DNA from: CAYLPU01 sp964385635
Lineage (GTDB): Bacteria > Chloroflexota > Anaerolineae > B4-G1
Reading direction: 5' to 3'
Assembly: GCA_964385635.1 (NCBI GenBank)
Contig: CAYLPU010000015.1
Span: 1-64,000 of the forward strand
DNA: 64,000 bases
Every line of letters starts with the position of its first letter. Position 1 is the stretch's first letter. Under the pieces are notes generated by a model, which saw nothing but the letters and a program-made list of their open reading frames with translations, did not search any database and was not told the origin of the DNA. Shown one piece after another: positions 8,359-17,334 of this stretch. A program made the translations under genes and the position numbers.

Positions 8359-9726
8359 CTATTCACCCAGGAATTTCATAAAACAGAGGATCGTCTCAAT
8401 TCCCTTGTAGAAATTGGGCAGGTGGAACTTCTCGTTGGGGGAGTGCAACCGGTCGTCGGGCAGCCCAAAGCCGATCAAAACCGTCTCAATCCCCAGCAAT
8501 TTTTGGAATATGGCGACGACGGGGATCGAGCCTCCCTCACGGACGAAGACAGGCTCCCGGCCAAACACCTCGGCATACGCCCGACACGCCGCTTTCATCG
8601 CCGGGCTATCGCGGCGGACGATGGCAGCATCGCAGCCATGCAGATCGCGGGCCTCAACGGTCACCGTGGGTGGCGCGATCTCGGCCAGATAACTCCGGAT
8701 CAGTTGCGCGATCTCCACCGGTTCCTGATCCGGCACCAACCGCATCGAGATCTTGGCGAACGCCTTGCTGGGCAGCACCGTCTTCGCGCCCGGTTCGATG
8801 TACCCACCCCAGATGCCGTTGACGTCCAACGTAGGCCGGGCTGTGGTCCGCTCGACGATGGTGTACGCTGGCTCACCCCAATCGGTCTTCACACCCGCTT
8901 CGTGGAGCCACGTTTCGCGCTCGAAAGGAACCTTCGCCATCTCTGCGCGCTCCTCGGGGTCTAGTTCCCGCACCTTGTCGTAGAAACCGGGAACGGTGAT
9001 GTGTCCATTCTCGTCCTGCAACCTGGTGATCATCGCACAGAGCGCGTTGATCGGGTTACGCACCGCGCCCCCGTAGATACCGGAGTGCAAATCGTGATCG
9101 GGGCCGATTACCTCGACCTCGACGTAGGCCAGCCCGCGCAGCGCATAGGCTATGGAGGGCAAATCCTGGCCCAGAATGTCCGCGTCGGAGATCACCGCCA
9201 CGTCGGCGGCCAATAACTCCCTGTGCTCGCGGATGAATGGCTCCAGGCTGGGGCTGCCGCTCTCCTCCTCCCCCTCGAAGATGCACTTGACGTTGACCGG
9301 CGGCCTGCCCGCCGTCGCTTTGAATGTCTCCACCGCCTTCACGTGAATGTACAACTGCCCTTTGTCGTCCGATGCTCCCCGGCAGAAGATGTCATCGCCC
9401 ACGATGGTCGGCTCAAACGGCGGGGTGTTCCACTCTTCCAACGGGTCGGGCGGCTGCACGTCGTAGTGCCCGTAGACGAGGATCGTGGGAGCCTCAGGCC
9501 CGGCAGCCAGCCACTCCGCGTAGACCACAGGATGGCCCCGTGTGGGCATGACCTCCGCCTTGGGAAATCCTGCCGCCAGCAACTTGTCCCGCAACCACGC
9601 CGCCGCGCGCTCGACGTCCGGCTTGTGCTCCGGCTGCGTGCTGATGCTGGGGATGCGCAAGAACTCCTTCAGTTCCGCAAGGAACCGGTTCTGATTTGCG
9701 CGTGCGTATTCTAGTATGGTCTTCAT
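8359..9726 (-). CDS. M20 family metallopeptidase (dipeptidase)
   Basis: A 455-residue zinc peptidase of the M20 family, cytoplasmic, probably cleaving dipeptides or small peptides. The metal ligands and catalytic residues are in their usual order: YGHYDVQPP, GASDDKGQ, FEGEEESGSP, VISDAD, DLHSGIYGG in the dimerisation lid and LPDDRLHSPNEKF near the end. The length fits the dipeptidase branch (about 450-460). A GAGGTGA ribosome-binding site lies just before the ATG at 9726. The lipoprotein gene follows 59 bp later. This is an ordinary metabolic gene inside a region otherwise rich in defence genes, and I see no special link to them. Confidence 0.92.
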   Translation of the reverse strand: MKTILEYARANQNRFLAELKEFLRIPSISTQPEHKPDVERAAAWLRDKLLAAGFPKAEVMPTRGHPVVYAEWLAAGPEAPTILVYGHYDVQPPDPLEEWNTPPFEPTIVGDDIFCRGASDDKGQLYIHVKAVETFKATAGRPPVNVKCIFEGEEESGSPSLEPFIREHRELLAADVAVISDADILGQDLPSIAYALRGLAYVEVEVIGPDHDLHSGIYGGAVRNPINALCAMITRLQDENGHITVPGFYDKVRELDPEERAEMAKVPFERETWLHEAGVKTDWGEPAYTIVERTTARPTLDVNGIWGGYIEPGAKTVLPSKAFAKISMRLVPDQEPVEIAQLIRSYLAEIAPPTVTVEARDLHGCDAAIVRRDSPAMKAACRAYAEVFGREPVFVREGGSIPVVAIFQKLLGIETVLIGFGLPDDRLHSPNEKFHLPNFYKGIETILCFMKFLGE

Positions 9727-9780
9727 TTGTCACCTCGCTGAGTTATGTAGTGCCGATTTCATCAGAGTACCTTTTTGTGC

Positions 9781-9786
9781 TATAAT
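9781..9786 (+). promoter_or_regulatory. -10 element of the DUF104/PIN promoter
   Basis: A perfect TATAAT preceded by CTTTTTGTGC. The -35 is weak (TTTCAT at 9757-9762, 18-bp spacer). The same CTTTTTGTGCTA context recurs at the glycosyltransferase promoter at 22455-22470, which suggests a shared promoter type. Confidence 0.45.
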
Positions 9787-9855
9787 GGAAGTGTGAAACG
9801 TGAGCCGTATTGTGTGTTGCGCATTGCGTAAAACATGAGGGAGGTGAGGTAAACG

Positions 9856-10170
9856 ATGATGGAGATTGTGACGGCGGTGTACGAAAAGGGCATACTGCGC
9901 CCATTGCAATCGCTCAACCTGCGGGAACGCCAGACGGTGCGCATCCAGATTGTGCCAGAGGAATCGGTAATACAGGAAGAACCGGCCGACGAAGTTGAAG
10001 AAGTTGTCCAAGGCTTGGTCGCTGCTGGTCTGATGCGCCCCCGCCCAAAAAGAGGCACTCCGCCTCCTGATCCTGTCTCCGAAGAAGAACGTCGCAGATT
10101 GGCCGATATTATGGGCAAGGCCCCTGGCAAACCTCTTTCAGAGATTATCATTGGAGAGCGGGGGGAATGA
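9856..10170 (+). CDS. DUF104 (AF2212-like) antitoxin
   Basis: A 104-residue protein. Residues 1-37 are the AF2212-like antitoxin fold (VTAVYEKGILRPLQSLNL, then VRIQI), a small DNA-binding beta domain. The rest is a charged linker (about 40-60, EE-rich) and a basic, proline-rich segment ending in an acidic tail that probably wraps the toxin. A GGAGGTGAGG ribosome-binding site precedes the ATG; a second ATG directly follows. The stop overlaps the start of the PIN toxin gene by 4 bp, so the two are translationally coupled, as usual for VapBC-type modules. The complex is expected to repress its own promoter; the TATAAT is at 9781. Confidence 0.82.
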   Translation: MMEIVTAVYEKGILRPLQSLNLRERQTVRIQIVPEESVIQEEPADEVEEVVQGLVAAGLMRPRPKRGTPPPDPVSEEERRRLADIMGKAPGKPLSEIIIGERGE

Positions 10171-10634
10171 TGAACTTTGCCTACTTTGATACCAGCGCTT
10201 TGCTCAAGCAGTATGTTACGGAGACCGGAAGCAACTGGGTGAGGGCATACCTTGCTTCTGCTACGGCTCCTGCTGTATTCACATCGCACCTGACCGCAGT
10301 AGAAGCCACGTGTGCCTTTGCCCGCAGGTTGCGGGAGGGAACTCTGCTGCCTGCCGACCACGCCAAAGCGGTTCAGGCCCTTGACTATGACATCGCATAC
10401 AGGTACAGCCTGCTGGACGTTATGCCGGTGACGATTGATACCGCTCGCCAGTTGGCTAATCAGTACCCGTTGCGGGCATACGATGCCGTGCAACTGGCAA
10501 CGGCCTGGTTGCTTAACCAGGAATTGCTCCATGCCAGCAGGCCGTCGCTCACGTTCATCTGTGCCGATGACCGCCTGATCACCATTGCCCAAGCCGCCGG
10601 TCTTCGCACCGACAATCCCAATCATTACTTCTGA
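10167..10634 (+). CDS. PIN-domain RNase toxin (VapC-like)
   Basis: A 155-residue PIN-domain protein, expected to be a metal-dependent RNase toxin held inactive by the DUF104 protein encoded just upstream. The acidic active-site residues appear in order: FDTSALLKQY (first Asp), SHLTAVEATCAFARR (Glu), LRAYDAVQLATAW (Asp) and FICADDRLITIAQAAGL (Asp). The length fits a full, intact domain. Its ATG overlaps the antitoxin stop (ATGA). Unlike the neighbouring DUF4258 pair this module looks functional. It is convergent with the STAND-WD40 gene, with only 14 bp between the stops, so a shared terminator is not obvious. Confidence 0.9.
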   Translation: MMNFAYFDTSALLKQYVTETGSNWVRAYLASATAPAVFTSHLTAVEATCAFARRLREGTLLPADHAKAVQALDYDIAYRYSLLDVMPVTIDTARQLANQYPLRAYDAVQLATAWLLNQELLHASRPSLTFICADDRLITIAQAAGLRTDNPNHYF

Positions 10635-10648
10635 TCCTCGCGATATGA

Positions 10649-13600
10649 TTATCTCCCTTGCCAAATCCGCGCCGTGCCATCCCCTCCGGCGGTCAAGATT
10701 CGCACCCCGTCCGGACTCCACGCGACACCCAACACTTCATCGGTGTGCCCCTCAAGGGTGAAGAGCAACTCTCCGCTGGCAGTGTCCCACAGGCGGGCGG
10801 TGCCGTCTGCGCTGGCGGTGACCAGGTAGGATCCATTGGGGCTGAAGGCCGCCGAGAGGACCTCACCCTCGTGCCGCAGGACAGCCAACTTTTCTCCCGT
10901 GACCGCGTCCCACACCCGAGCCGTCTTGTCCTGGCTGGCTGTCACCACCAACCGGCCATCGGGGCTGAAGGCGGCCGACCAGACCGAATCATCATGCCGC
11001 AGGGCGGCCACTTCTTTCCCGGTGGCTGCATCCCATACCCGGGCCGTGCCGTCCTGGCTGGCCGTCACCACCAACTGCCCATCAAGGCTGAAGACGGCCG
11101 ACCGGACCGATCCCGTATGCCCGCGCATGACGGCCAACTGCTTTCCCGTGGTCGCTTCCCACACCCGAACCGTGTCGTCCCAACTCGCCGTCACGACCAA
11201 CTGCCCATCCGGGCTGAAGACTGCCGACCAGACCGAACCCTTGTGTTGGAGGACGGCCAACTCTTTTACAGCCGTCTCGCCCACGGACGGCTCTTCACCA
11301 TCCTGCTTTTCTTCGATGGCCACCTCCCATACCCGAGCGGTGTCATCGTGGCTGCCTGTCACCAGCAACCGCCCATCGGGGCTGAAGGCCGCCGAGGTGA
11401 CCCCGCCCCCGTGCTGCAAGATGGCCAGTTCTTCTCCCGTGGTCACATCCCATACCCGAGCCGTGCCGTCTTGGCCGGCTGTCACCACCAACCGGCCATC
11501 GGGGCTGAAGGCTACCGAGTTGACGTCACTCCTGTGCTTCAGAGCCACCAGTTCCTCGCCAGTTCGGGCGTCCCACAACCGGGCGGTGTCATCCTGACTG
11601 GCGGTGGCGACGCGCGTCCCATCCGGCGACCAGACCGCGTCGAGGACGAGGTTCTTATGTCCAAGCAGCATCAACAGTTCCTGACCAATGTGCACGAGTC
11701 GAACACCCAGGCTGTCCAGGACGTCCTGGATGGGCGCCAGGATCGCTTTCGTTTCTGACCCGGCAACGACGATCCCTATGGCGTAGCCTTCCTCGTCCAC
11801 GACCAGCGCGCCGCCGTCGCCAGCCTGCGACAGGGGTGAGGTTTCGATTTCGATGCCGTTAGAGAGCCGAATGGTTCCTTGAGGTAAACCACTGATTGCT
11901 GTCGCCACGCCAATTTCCGTGATCTCGCCTGTCGCCAGCCCCGTCGTCCGGCCTAACATGCGGACAATCATACCTCGGGTCGGGTCGCGAACCCCTCGAA
12001 TCGGCCCGATGCCTGGGATGGACGTCTCAAATACGATCCCCTCCTCGAGGCGAGCCAGGCCAGTCATGTTCGCCACTGAGACCCCGTCAGCCAAAGGCAG
12101 GTGCCTGGCGAAGTAGCCGATCACGTCGTCAGGTTCCTGACCTCCGTCGATTCGCCCTGGTTGGACAATCGGGGAGTCCAGGGCATAATCCGGGAAGCCC
12201 AGGACGTCCGCTGTGCTGAGGAGATAGAATTCACCCTTCGCATCATGGACGAAAGCACCAATCGTGCCGCCCGTCACCTGAATCCCGCTCACGCTGAGCC
12301 CTGGTTTCAGAGGGCGGAAGCGGCCACGGAGTACAGAGGCCGCCAGTTCCGACGATTCGGCTGCGGCCGTGGCCTTGACCTCCGATACTTCGACTGCGAC
12401 CGCGGTACCGGCTTCGACCGCGGCTGCAGTGCCGGCTTCAACCCGGGCTTGTTGGACCATTTGCGTGGCTACGGTTGCCACCAGAGCCGGTAATCCCACA
12501 AGCAAGAGGATGATGACGACGGCTACGCCACCGCCAATGCGCAGCCATCTCTCACGCCGCCTGGCACGCCAGGCTTCGTTGGATTTCTGGATGGGGCCGA
12601 TGAACCGGTCGTGGGTCAGTTCATACCATCGGGCACCGGCCCGCCACTCTCCCCTGATGAGGTGCAGGTCCTGAAGTTCGTCTACCGCCGGGTTTGGGAT
12701 CCCGCCGGTTTCCTCCCGCCCTCGATAGACCGTTCCGCGCGTCCCCGACGGTGTAATCAGGCTGCGCTCAAACCACGTTCGCAGGTCGCCGTCGTGCACG
12801 CCGGTTTCCTGGGCTGCTCTCTCAATAGCCCCCTCGTAGAACGCCGATAGCGCCTGGTTCACGTCGCCGAAAGCCTGGAGATGGTCATGGGTGATGACGG
12901 TAACGTCAGGCGGCAAACCACGCCATAGGCTTTGGCAGACCACCTGGAGTTGCACAGGCTCGACAAACTCCCCGGTCACCATTTCGGCTTTGCCTGCAGT
13001 GGTCTCGACCTGGACCTTCATCAGATCGTTGACCAGTTTCTCAGCCACTCCCTTGCCCTTGTCGAAGGAGCATCTTGTGTCTCGCAGAGGCCCTGTAACA
13101 GCCGACAGAGCAGCCGCCTTACCCAGACGCTCCAGGCGAAAACGTGCCCGCAATTTCTCGGGTAGCAGAGAAGCGTAGGGGTCCAGTTCGGCGATGTGGT
13201 CCTCTCGCATGACAAAGATTGCCCGCAAAAGCGGATCCTCTTCCAGCGTTTCGTTGACCTGCTCGAAGAACCCTTCTCTGTCTCTCCAGCGCTCTGGATA
13301 GAAAGTAAACAGTTCTTCGAACTGATCGAAGACGATGACACGAGGTGCAGGCAGCCCCTCTTCATCGGTGCGACGCTCCCGTTCCCTCAGAAAGTCGGCC
13401 AGGGACACATGTGCCAGCCGTCCTGGGTTGGCCTCACCCTCTGCCCAGCTCATGAGGGTATTGAAGACGTAGAGGTTCGATATTTCCTCGGGCTTGATGT
13501 CTTCAGGAATCAGGCCTCGCATCCGGGCCAGCGGGAGAATCTCAAATCCCTCCTCTTCCAGAAGAAGACTGAGACCGGCGTTGACGAGCGATGTCTTGCC

Positions 13601-13759
13601 AGCCCCCGACTGGGCATAGAGCAGAAGCATGCGGTGGGCAATGATGAGCGACAGAACTTCACTGACTTCGCGATCTCGCCCGAAGAAACGGTCTCCGTCC
13701 TGCCGCTCGAAAGGCCGAGGCCCAATGTAGGGATTGCGTTCTCGTGGCTCAGTTGCCAT
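10649..13759 (-). CDS. STAND NTPase with membrane anchor, inactive Nal1-like protease domain and WD40 propeller
   Basis: A 1036-residue protein. Residues 1-390 are a novel-STAND (nSTAND1) NTPase: YIGPRPFERQD.RFFGRD, Walker A AQSGAGKTS (49-57), Walker B VIVFDQFEEL (141-150), then LTHDRFI in the winged-helix part. One membrane helix spans about 407-432. Residues 490-690 look like a Nal1-type trypsin domain (GRTTGLATGEI, QAGDGGALVVD), but the His site reads LLSTADVL (Asp for His) and the Ser site GDGGA (Gly for Ser), so it should be catalytically dead and perhaps a sensor or binding domain. Residues 695-1036 hold eight WD40 repeats (DGTARVWD type). The ATG sits inside the end of the SIR2 gene (11-bp overlap) with GGAGG 8 bp upstream. 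Probable role: WD40/protease fold senses, STAND switches, SIR2 executes (inferred). Confidence 0.88.
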   Translation of the reverse strand: MATEPRERNPYIGPRPFERQDGDRFFGRDREVSEVLSLIIAHRMLLLYAQSGAGKTSLVNAGLSLLLEEEGFEILPLARMRGLIPEDIKPEEISNLYVFNTLMSWAEGEANPGRLAHVSLADFLRERERRTDEEGLPAPRVIVFDQFEELFTFYPERWRDREGFFEQVNETLEEDPLLRAIFVMREDHIAELDPYASLLPEKLRARFRLERLGKAAALSAVTGPLRDTRCSFDKGKGVAEKLVNDLMKVQVETTAGKAEMVTGEFVEPVQLQVVCQSLWRGLPPDVTVITHDHLQAFGDVNQALSAFYEGAIERAAQETGVHDGDLRTWFERSLITPSGTRGTVYRGREETGGIPNPAVDELQDLHLIRGEWRAGARWYELTHDRFIGPIQKSNEAWRARRRERWLRIGGGVAVVIILLLVGLPALVATVATQMVQQARVEAGTAAAVEAGTAVAVEVSEVKATAAAESSELAASVLRGRFRPLKPGLSVSGIQVTGGTIGAFVHDAKGEFYLLSTADVLGFPDYALDSPIVQPGRIDGGQEPDDVIGYFARHLPLADGVSVANMTGLARLEEGIVFETSIPGIGPIRGVRDPTRGMIVRMLGRTTGLATGEITEIGVATAISGLPQGTIRLSNGIEIETSPLSQAGDGGALVVDEEGYAIGIVVAGSETKAILAPIQDVLDSLGVRLVHIGQELLMLLGHKNLVLDAVWSPDGTRVATASQDDTARLWDARTGEELVALKHRSDVNSVAFSPDGRLVVTAGQDGTARVWDVTTGEELAILQHGGGVTSAAFSPDGRLLVTGSHDDTARVWEVAIEEKQDGEEPSVGETAVKELAVLQHKGSVWSAVFSPDGQLVVTASWDDTVRVWEATTGKQLAVMRGHTGSVRSAVFSLDGQLVVTASQDGTARVWDAATGKEVAALRHDDSVWSAAFSPDGRLVVTASQDKTARVWDAVTGEKLAVLRHEGEVLSAAFSPNGSYLVTASADGTARLWDTASGELLFTLEGHTDEVLGVAWSPDGVRILTAGGDGTARIWQGR

Positions 13760-14624
13760 TGCGAAACCTCCTCCAACGTCCTCGTAATTCCGCCGCGAAC
13801 TCCCTGGCCGTCCCCCAGTAGACCTTCACATTGATGTTCCCGAAGTAGTCAGCCAAATAGTTCTGCACATTCTGATCGTCGGGGGGTAACTGGACGGCCA
13901 CGCTGATGCGCCGCAGGCTCGCCTCCATAGAGGAGACCAGGCCTCGAAAGAGCACCCGGAAGCTCCAGTCCGCCAACCGATAGCCGATGAAAAGCAGCGA
14001 TGCGCCGGTCAGTGCCCTCTGAATCCGGGGCGGGAGCAGAGCCTGGTCACGGGAGATGTTCACAAGGAAGTCCATGTAGTCATCCTCCGTGAGAACCAGC
14101 GACTCCGGCACTTCGTTGTGTCCATGCAGGTGAAATACGACCGGATTCGCCGGAGTGGGCTTGAAGCCAGGCTCCGTTTCGAAGATAGATGGCTGGTCCT
14201 TGACGTATCTGTTCCACTGGCACAACTCCCGCTTCGGGTGCTTGTGCCGGCTTCTGAGAGCCCGTACCATAAAATCGTCGTAGTTTGTGGTCATGTACAC
14301 GGGAAGCGGGAGGTTTGCCAGAACGCCGTGAGGCTCATCAGGCTTTTCGAAGTCTGGCGATTCAACGTCTCTGAACAGGTCCAGGATCGCTTCCTTTGGA
14401 AACATTGGGTCACCACGGTCCACGGCCAGAAACTGGGCCACTCGGGTCAGATCGTCGCAGTCCTCCAGCGGGTAACCGTGCTTCCCCGCCCAGTCTCGCG
14501 CGATGTCGGAGCCGAGGGGAAGCGCCCCGTAACAAGCCCCGGCTCCAAGAAAGGGGGTGCATTTCCCAATCTTGATTCTCCGAAGGAGGGTGTCCCAGTC
14601 TTTCTCTTGCAGCGTGTTCGACAT
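13749..14624 (-). CDS. SIR2-like NADase effector
   Basis: A 291-residue SIR2_2-type protein. NAD-binding motifs are visible: PFLGAGAC (GAG at 27-29), YMTTNYDD (112-116) with the family Asn/Asp, FHLHGH with the catalytic-type His at 167, and LLFIGYRLADWSF near the end. In defence systems such domains cleave NAD+ to stop phage growth. Here the SIR2 is a separate small protein whose stop overlaps the STAND-WD40 start by 11 bp, suggesting a fixed ratio and a complex; in Avs5-type proteins the two are fused. A strong AAAGGAGGT precedes the ATG and a good promoter lies at 14668-14696. NADase activity is inferred from the family. Confidence 0.87.
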   Translation of the reverse strand: MSNTLQEKDWDTLLRRIKIGKCTPFLGAGACYGALPLGSDIARDWAGKHGYPLEDCDDLTRVAQFLAVDRGDPMFPKEAILDLFRDVESPDFEKPDEPHGVLANLPLPVYMTTNYDDFMVRALRSRHKHPKRELCQWNRYVKDQPSIFETEPGFKPTPANPVVFHLHGHNEVPESLVLTEDDYMDFLVNISRDQALLPPRIQRALTGASLLFIGYRLADWSFRVLFRGLVSSMEASLRRISVAVQLPPDDQNVQNYLADYFGNINVKVYWGTAREFAAELRGRWRRFRNGN

Positions 14625-14667
14625 TCCTGACCTCCTTTCCTTCAGTACCGCACAGAGTCTGCCGGTT

Positions 14668-14696
14668 AGTATATCTCAGGCTTGTGGTTTGGTCAA
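14668..14696 (-). promoter_or_regulatory. Sigma70-type promoter of the SIR2-STAND operon
   Basis: Read on the minus strand: TTGACC (14696-14691), 17-bp spacer, TATACT (14673-14668), about 44 bp before the SIR2 ATG. The near-consensus boxes suggest steady expression rather than dependence on an activator. Confidence 0.65.
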
Positions 14697-14750
14697 ATGG
14701 CGGTGATTTCTATCTGTGCCCGTTGTTCGAGACCCAACTGCTCTTGCCCC

Positions 14751-14850
14751 GCCGATGGTTGAAACCATCGGCTGATACAGAAAGTGCGTTAAAACGCACT
14801 AAAACGTGGCTTCCCAACCCGTTTTAACGGGTTTCGTCATATCAGCGGTC
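14751..14850. repeat. REP-like cluster of three hairpins
   Basis: Three perfect or near-perfect palindromes in a row: GCCGATGGTT with AACCATCGGC (14751-14772), AGTGCGTT with AACGCACT (14782-14799) and AACCCGTT with AACGGGTT (14816-14833), flanked by CTGATA and TATCAG. This is a non-coding palindromic repeat of the kind mobilised by REP-associated transposases. The remainder of the 14625-15245 gap holds the SIR2 promoter and two mobile-element remnants. Confidence 0.75.
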
Positions 14851-14892
14851 CGTTTCAACACCCCGCGTGGGGGTGGCTGGGCAGTTACATTC

Positions 14893-15106
14893 TTTTTATC
14901 TCTTATTGGGGATGAGTTTTCGCACCCTCGACAACTGGGTCCGCATAGGACTGGTCACCTGTAGCCAGGTCGCTGACGGAACCGGGACGCGGCGTGCCTG
15001 GACAGTTGATGACGTGACCATCGTCGCCTTTCTCCAATCGTTACGCAAGAACGGAGTGTCCACCCAACAACTCAACTCTCCCTTGACAGGAAGCGCCAAT
15101 GGATGA
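14893..15106 (+). pseudogene. Remnant of a MerR-like helix-turn-helix protein
   Basis: The frame encodes FRTLDNWVRIGLVTCSQVA, then RRAWTVDDVTIVAFLQSLRK and stops after GSANG. The order (helix, wing-like G..R.WT..DV, helix) is that of MerR/excisionase-like HTH domains. No clear start with a ribosome-binding site is present and the N-terminus looks cut. It is followed without a gap by another broken frame. Confidence 0.45.
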
Positions 15107-15210
15107 CGACCTCCACGAATTCCTGACCTGGGAGAAGGCCAGCCGGGATACCGTAGACTTCAAGCGCATTTACGAGGGAAGTCCTCAATATCTTGGGGTG
15201 ACTGTTTAGC
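15100..15210 (+). pseudogene. N-terminal fragment of a phage/plasmid replication-type protein
   Basis: ATG at 15100 gives MDDDLHEFLTWEKASRDTVD, then FKRIYEGSPQYLGVTV and a stop after 36 residues. The opening resembles the N-terminus of helical replication-organiser proteins of phages and plasmids (SRDT.DFKRIYVDMAGD type); the match stops after FKRIY. With the HTH fragment before it, this seems to be the left end of a decayed mobile element. The assignment rests on memory of the family and is tentative. Confidence 0.35.
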
Positions 15211-15245
15211 GGACACGGACAGACACGGTGGGGGTGAGCCAAGGA

Positions 15246-17327
15246 TTATGGTGTCTGGCTCTGAATCGCGGGCAGGTAGACCGGATAGCCGTTGGCGATG
15301 ATGGTTTTCTGTCGTTGCCACACATTGCCCAGACCGTCGTCTATCAGAGCGGTGTTGGAAATAACATGGGGGCTGGTGATCTGCTCGCTGACCGTCACGC
15401 CGAAGGTGATGGTGACCGGCACGGCGGCGGGCACACTCCCCGTCCAGGTGATGACCCCGTTCGCCTCGCCGTAATTGCCAGAGGAGGCCCACAGGTTGCC
15501 CAGGTAGTGTACTTCGGCGGGTAGGGTGTCAGTCACGCAGGCTCCTGCCAGCGCCGGGCCGGGGTTGCGCAGCGTGATGGTGTAGGTGAGCACGTCGCCG
15601 GGGCCGGGCAGGACGGGTCGCACGCTCTTGTCCGAGGATTGAAGCGACCCATACAGAACCGCCCCCGTGCGCTGGTAGTTCCCCCGGCCGGTGGACCACA
15701 GGATGCGGGCATTGGCCGTGTCGGGCAGATCGTAGGCCACCAGGCCGGAGTGGGCTGTGTTCAGCACCAGTTCCAGGTCGGCGTCGCCGTCAATGTTCGC
15801 CAGGGTGGGGGCGGCCAGCGCGCCGTTCCAGTCACCGGAGTGGGCGGCAGGCAGGTTCACTTCGTGTAGTGAATTACCCTGGTAGTCCAGGATGTGTAGT
15901 TTGCCGGTCTGGCCGGTGCCCTTTTCCACCCAGGAACCGAAGATGACCTCAGGGTGACCGTCATCGTCCAGGTCGGCCACAACCGGCTCGGAGGCGAAGC
16001 GGTAGAACCCCTCGGCAGCGTCGTAAATCGAGTAGGGCCAGTTGTGGTGCTCGGTCTTGTCCAGCCAGAAGGCGTGCATGCGGCCATCATACGACGGGTA
16101 GATGATCTCCAGGTAACCATCACCGTCCAGGTCCACCGTCACAGGGTTCGGTTGCACACTTTCGATGACGCCGTAATCCTGGATCACCGGCGCGCCTGTG
16201 TCAACCGGCAGTGTCGTCCAGTCGAACCCATTGGCATCGAAGCGGCTGCGGTCGGCGTTGAAGATGTACGGCCCGTTGTACAGGTCGGTGTAGGGGCTGG
16301 TGTGGCAGTCGTGCACGTCGCCGATGACGACCACTTCGTTGCTGCCATCCCCGTTCACGTCCACGACGTTCGCTGGCCCGTTGGCGAAGTTGGCCCGGGC
16401 GGTAGATTCGGTGTAACACGGCCCCCAGCCACGGGTCTCGTACTCCAGATCAACGTAGGCTGGCACCTCTCCCCAGTGATCCATGTCGTGGCCCGAATGG
16501 CCGTGGTACATCTCGTGGGTCGTGAGATGGCTGCCGTCCGGTTCGTAGGCGCAGATGGTGATGGTGTCGGAGGGGATGACCAGTTCGAGCACACCATCGC
16601 CGTCCAGGTCGCCCAGGCCGATGTTGTCGTTGTACAGCCCGGCGGCGGAGCCTTCGTCGTTGCCCAATTGGGGCCAGCCGGAACGTATGTCGCCGCTGTG
16701 TTCCAGCACCCAGACGTTGACACGGTTCAGGCGCGCCAATCCGACGACGATCTCCATATTACCGTCGCCGTCCAGGTCGGCCACGGCCAGGGAGCGGAAT
16801 TCGTTGCTGGCGGGGTTCTGGGGCCAGCCGGGCTCGAAGTATCCCTCGTGATTGTAGACCGAGACGTAGCCGCCGCTGTGCGCGGTGACGATCTCCAGGT
16901 CGTCGTTCCCATCCACGTCGGCGACGACGACGCCGGACCAGGTGCGGCCGGCGTTGTCACCGTCGGGTTCGGTGAGATCGTGCCCCGATTTGACGCGCCA
17001 TTCCAGCGCTCCCGTCGCACCATCCAGGACGACGATGGAGTACGCCGAGCCGATGACTTCCATCGTCCCGTCACTGTCCAGGTCGGCCACGGCGGGGGAG
17101 GAATACCAGCCGGTCTCACACCAGGAGGAGTAGCAGCCGCCGCGCTGCCACTTGAGGGTCGGGGCCTGGACGGCCTGGCGCGGGGCAGCGCGGGTGGCGG
17201 CACGGGGGGAGAGACCGACGGCCCCCAGCAGGAAGGCCACGACCATGATGCCAGATACCAGCGAGTGCTTCGTACCTTGAAATCTGGAAGACCCTGTATC
17301 TTTCGCGCTCATCATCGTGGACACCAT
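15246..17327 (-). CDS. Secreted FG-GAP/VCBS repeat protein with DUF11 domain
   Basis: A 693-residue extracellular protein. A signal peptide occupies about residues 20-50 (GIMVVAFLLGAVGLSPRA). Many FG-GAP/VCBS-type calcium-binding blades follow, seen as DLDSDGTMEVI, DVDGNDDLEIV, DLDGDGNMEIVVG, DVNGDGSNEVVV and DLDDDGHPEVIFG, forming a probable seven-bladed propeller over about residues 75-560. A DUF11-type beta-sandwich (VLTYTITLRNPGPALAGACV) covers about 580-670. The tail YPVYLPAIQSQTP resembles the tails of the next three genes. It starts 7 bp after the stop of the upstream gene and is probably last in a four-gene secreted-protein operon. No good ribosome-binding site precedes ATG 17327; the ATGs five and six codons on are alternatives. 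Confidence 0.85.
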   Translation of the reverse strand: MVSTMMSAKDTGSSRFQGTKHSLVSGIMVVAFLLGAVGLSPRAATRAAPRQAVQAPTLKWQRGGCYSSWCETGWYSSPAVADLDSDGTMEVIGSAYSIVVLDGATGALEWRVKSGHDLTEPDGDNAGRTWSGVVVADVDGNDDLEIVTAHSGGYVSVYNHEGYFEPGWPQNPASNEFRSLAVADLDGDGNMEIVVGLARLNRVNVWVLEHSGDIRSGWPQLGNDEGSAAGLYNDNIGLGDLDGDGVLELVIPSDTITICAYEPDGSHLTTHEMYHGHSGHDMDHWGEVPAYVDLEYETRGWGPCYTESTARANFANGPANVVDVNGDGSNEVVVIGDVHDCHTSPYTDLYNGPYIFNADRSRFDANGFDWTTLPVDTGAPVIQDYGVIESVQPNPVTVDLDGDGYLEIIYPSYDGRMHAFWLDKTEHHNWPYSIYDAAEGFYRFASEPVVADLDDDGHPEVIFGSWVEKGTGQTGKLHILDYQGNSLHEVNLPAAHSGDWNGALAAPTLANIDGDADLELVLNTAHSGLVAYDLPDTANARILWSTGRGNYQRTGAVLYGSLQSSDKSVRPVLPGPGDVLTYTITLRNPGPALAGACVTDTLPAEVHYLGNLWASSGNYGEANGVITWTGSVPAAVPVTITFGVTVSEQITSPHVISNTALIDDGLGNVWQRQKTIIANGYPVYLPAIQSQTP

Positions 17328-17334
17328 TGGGTCG

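Noticed and set aside
7449..14896. Shared GTTACATTCTTT at 7451 and 14883 as ends of an insertion element
   Set aside because: Only about 12 bases match and no transposase or matching opposite ends are seen; it may be chance.
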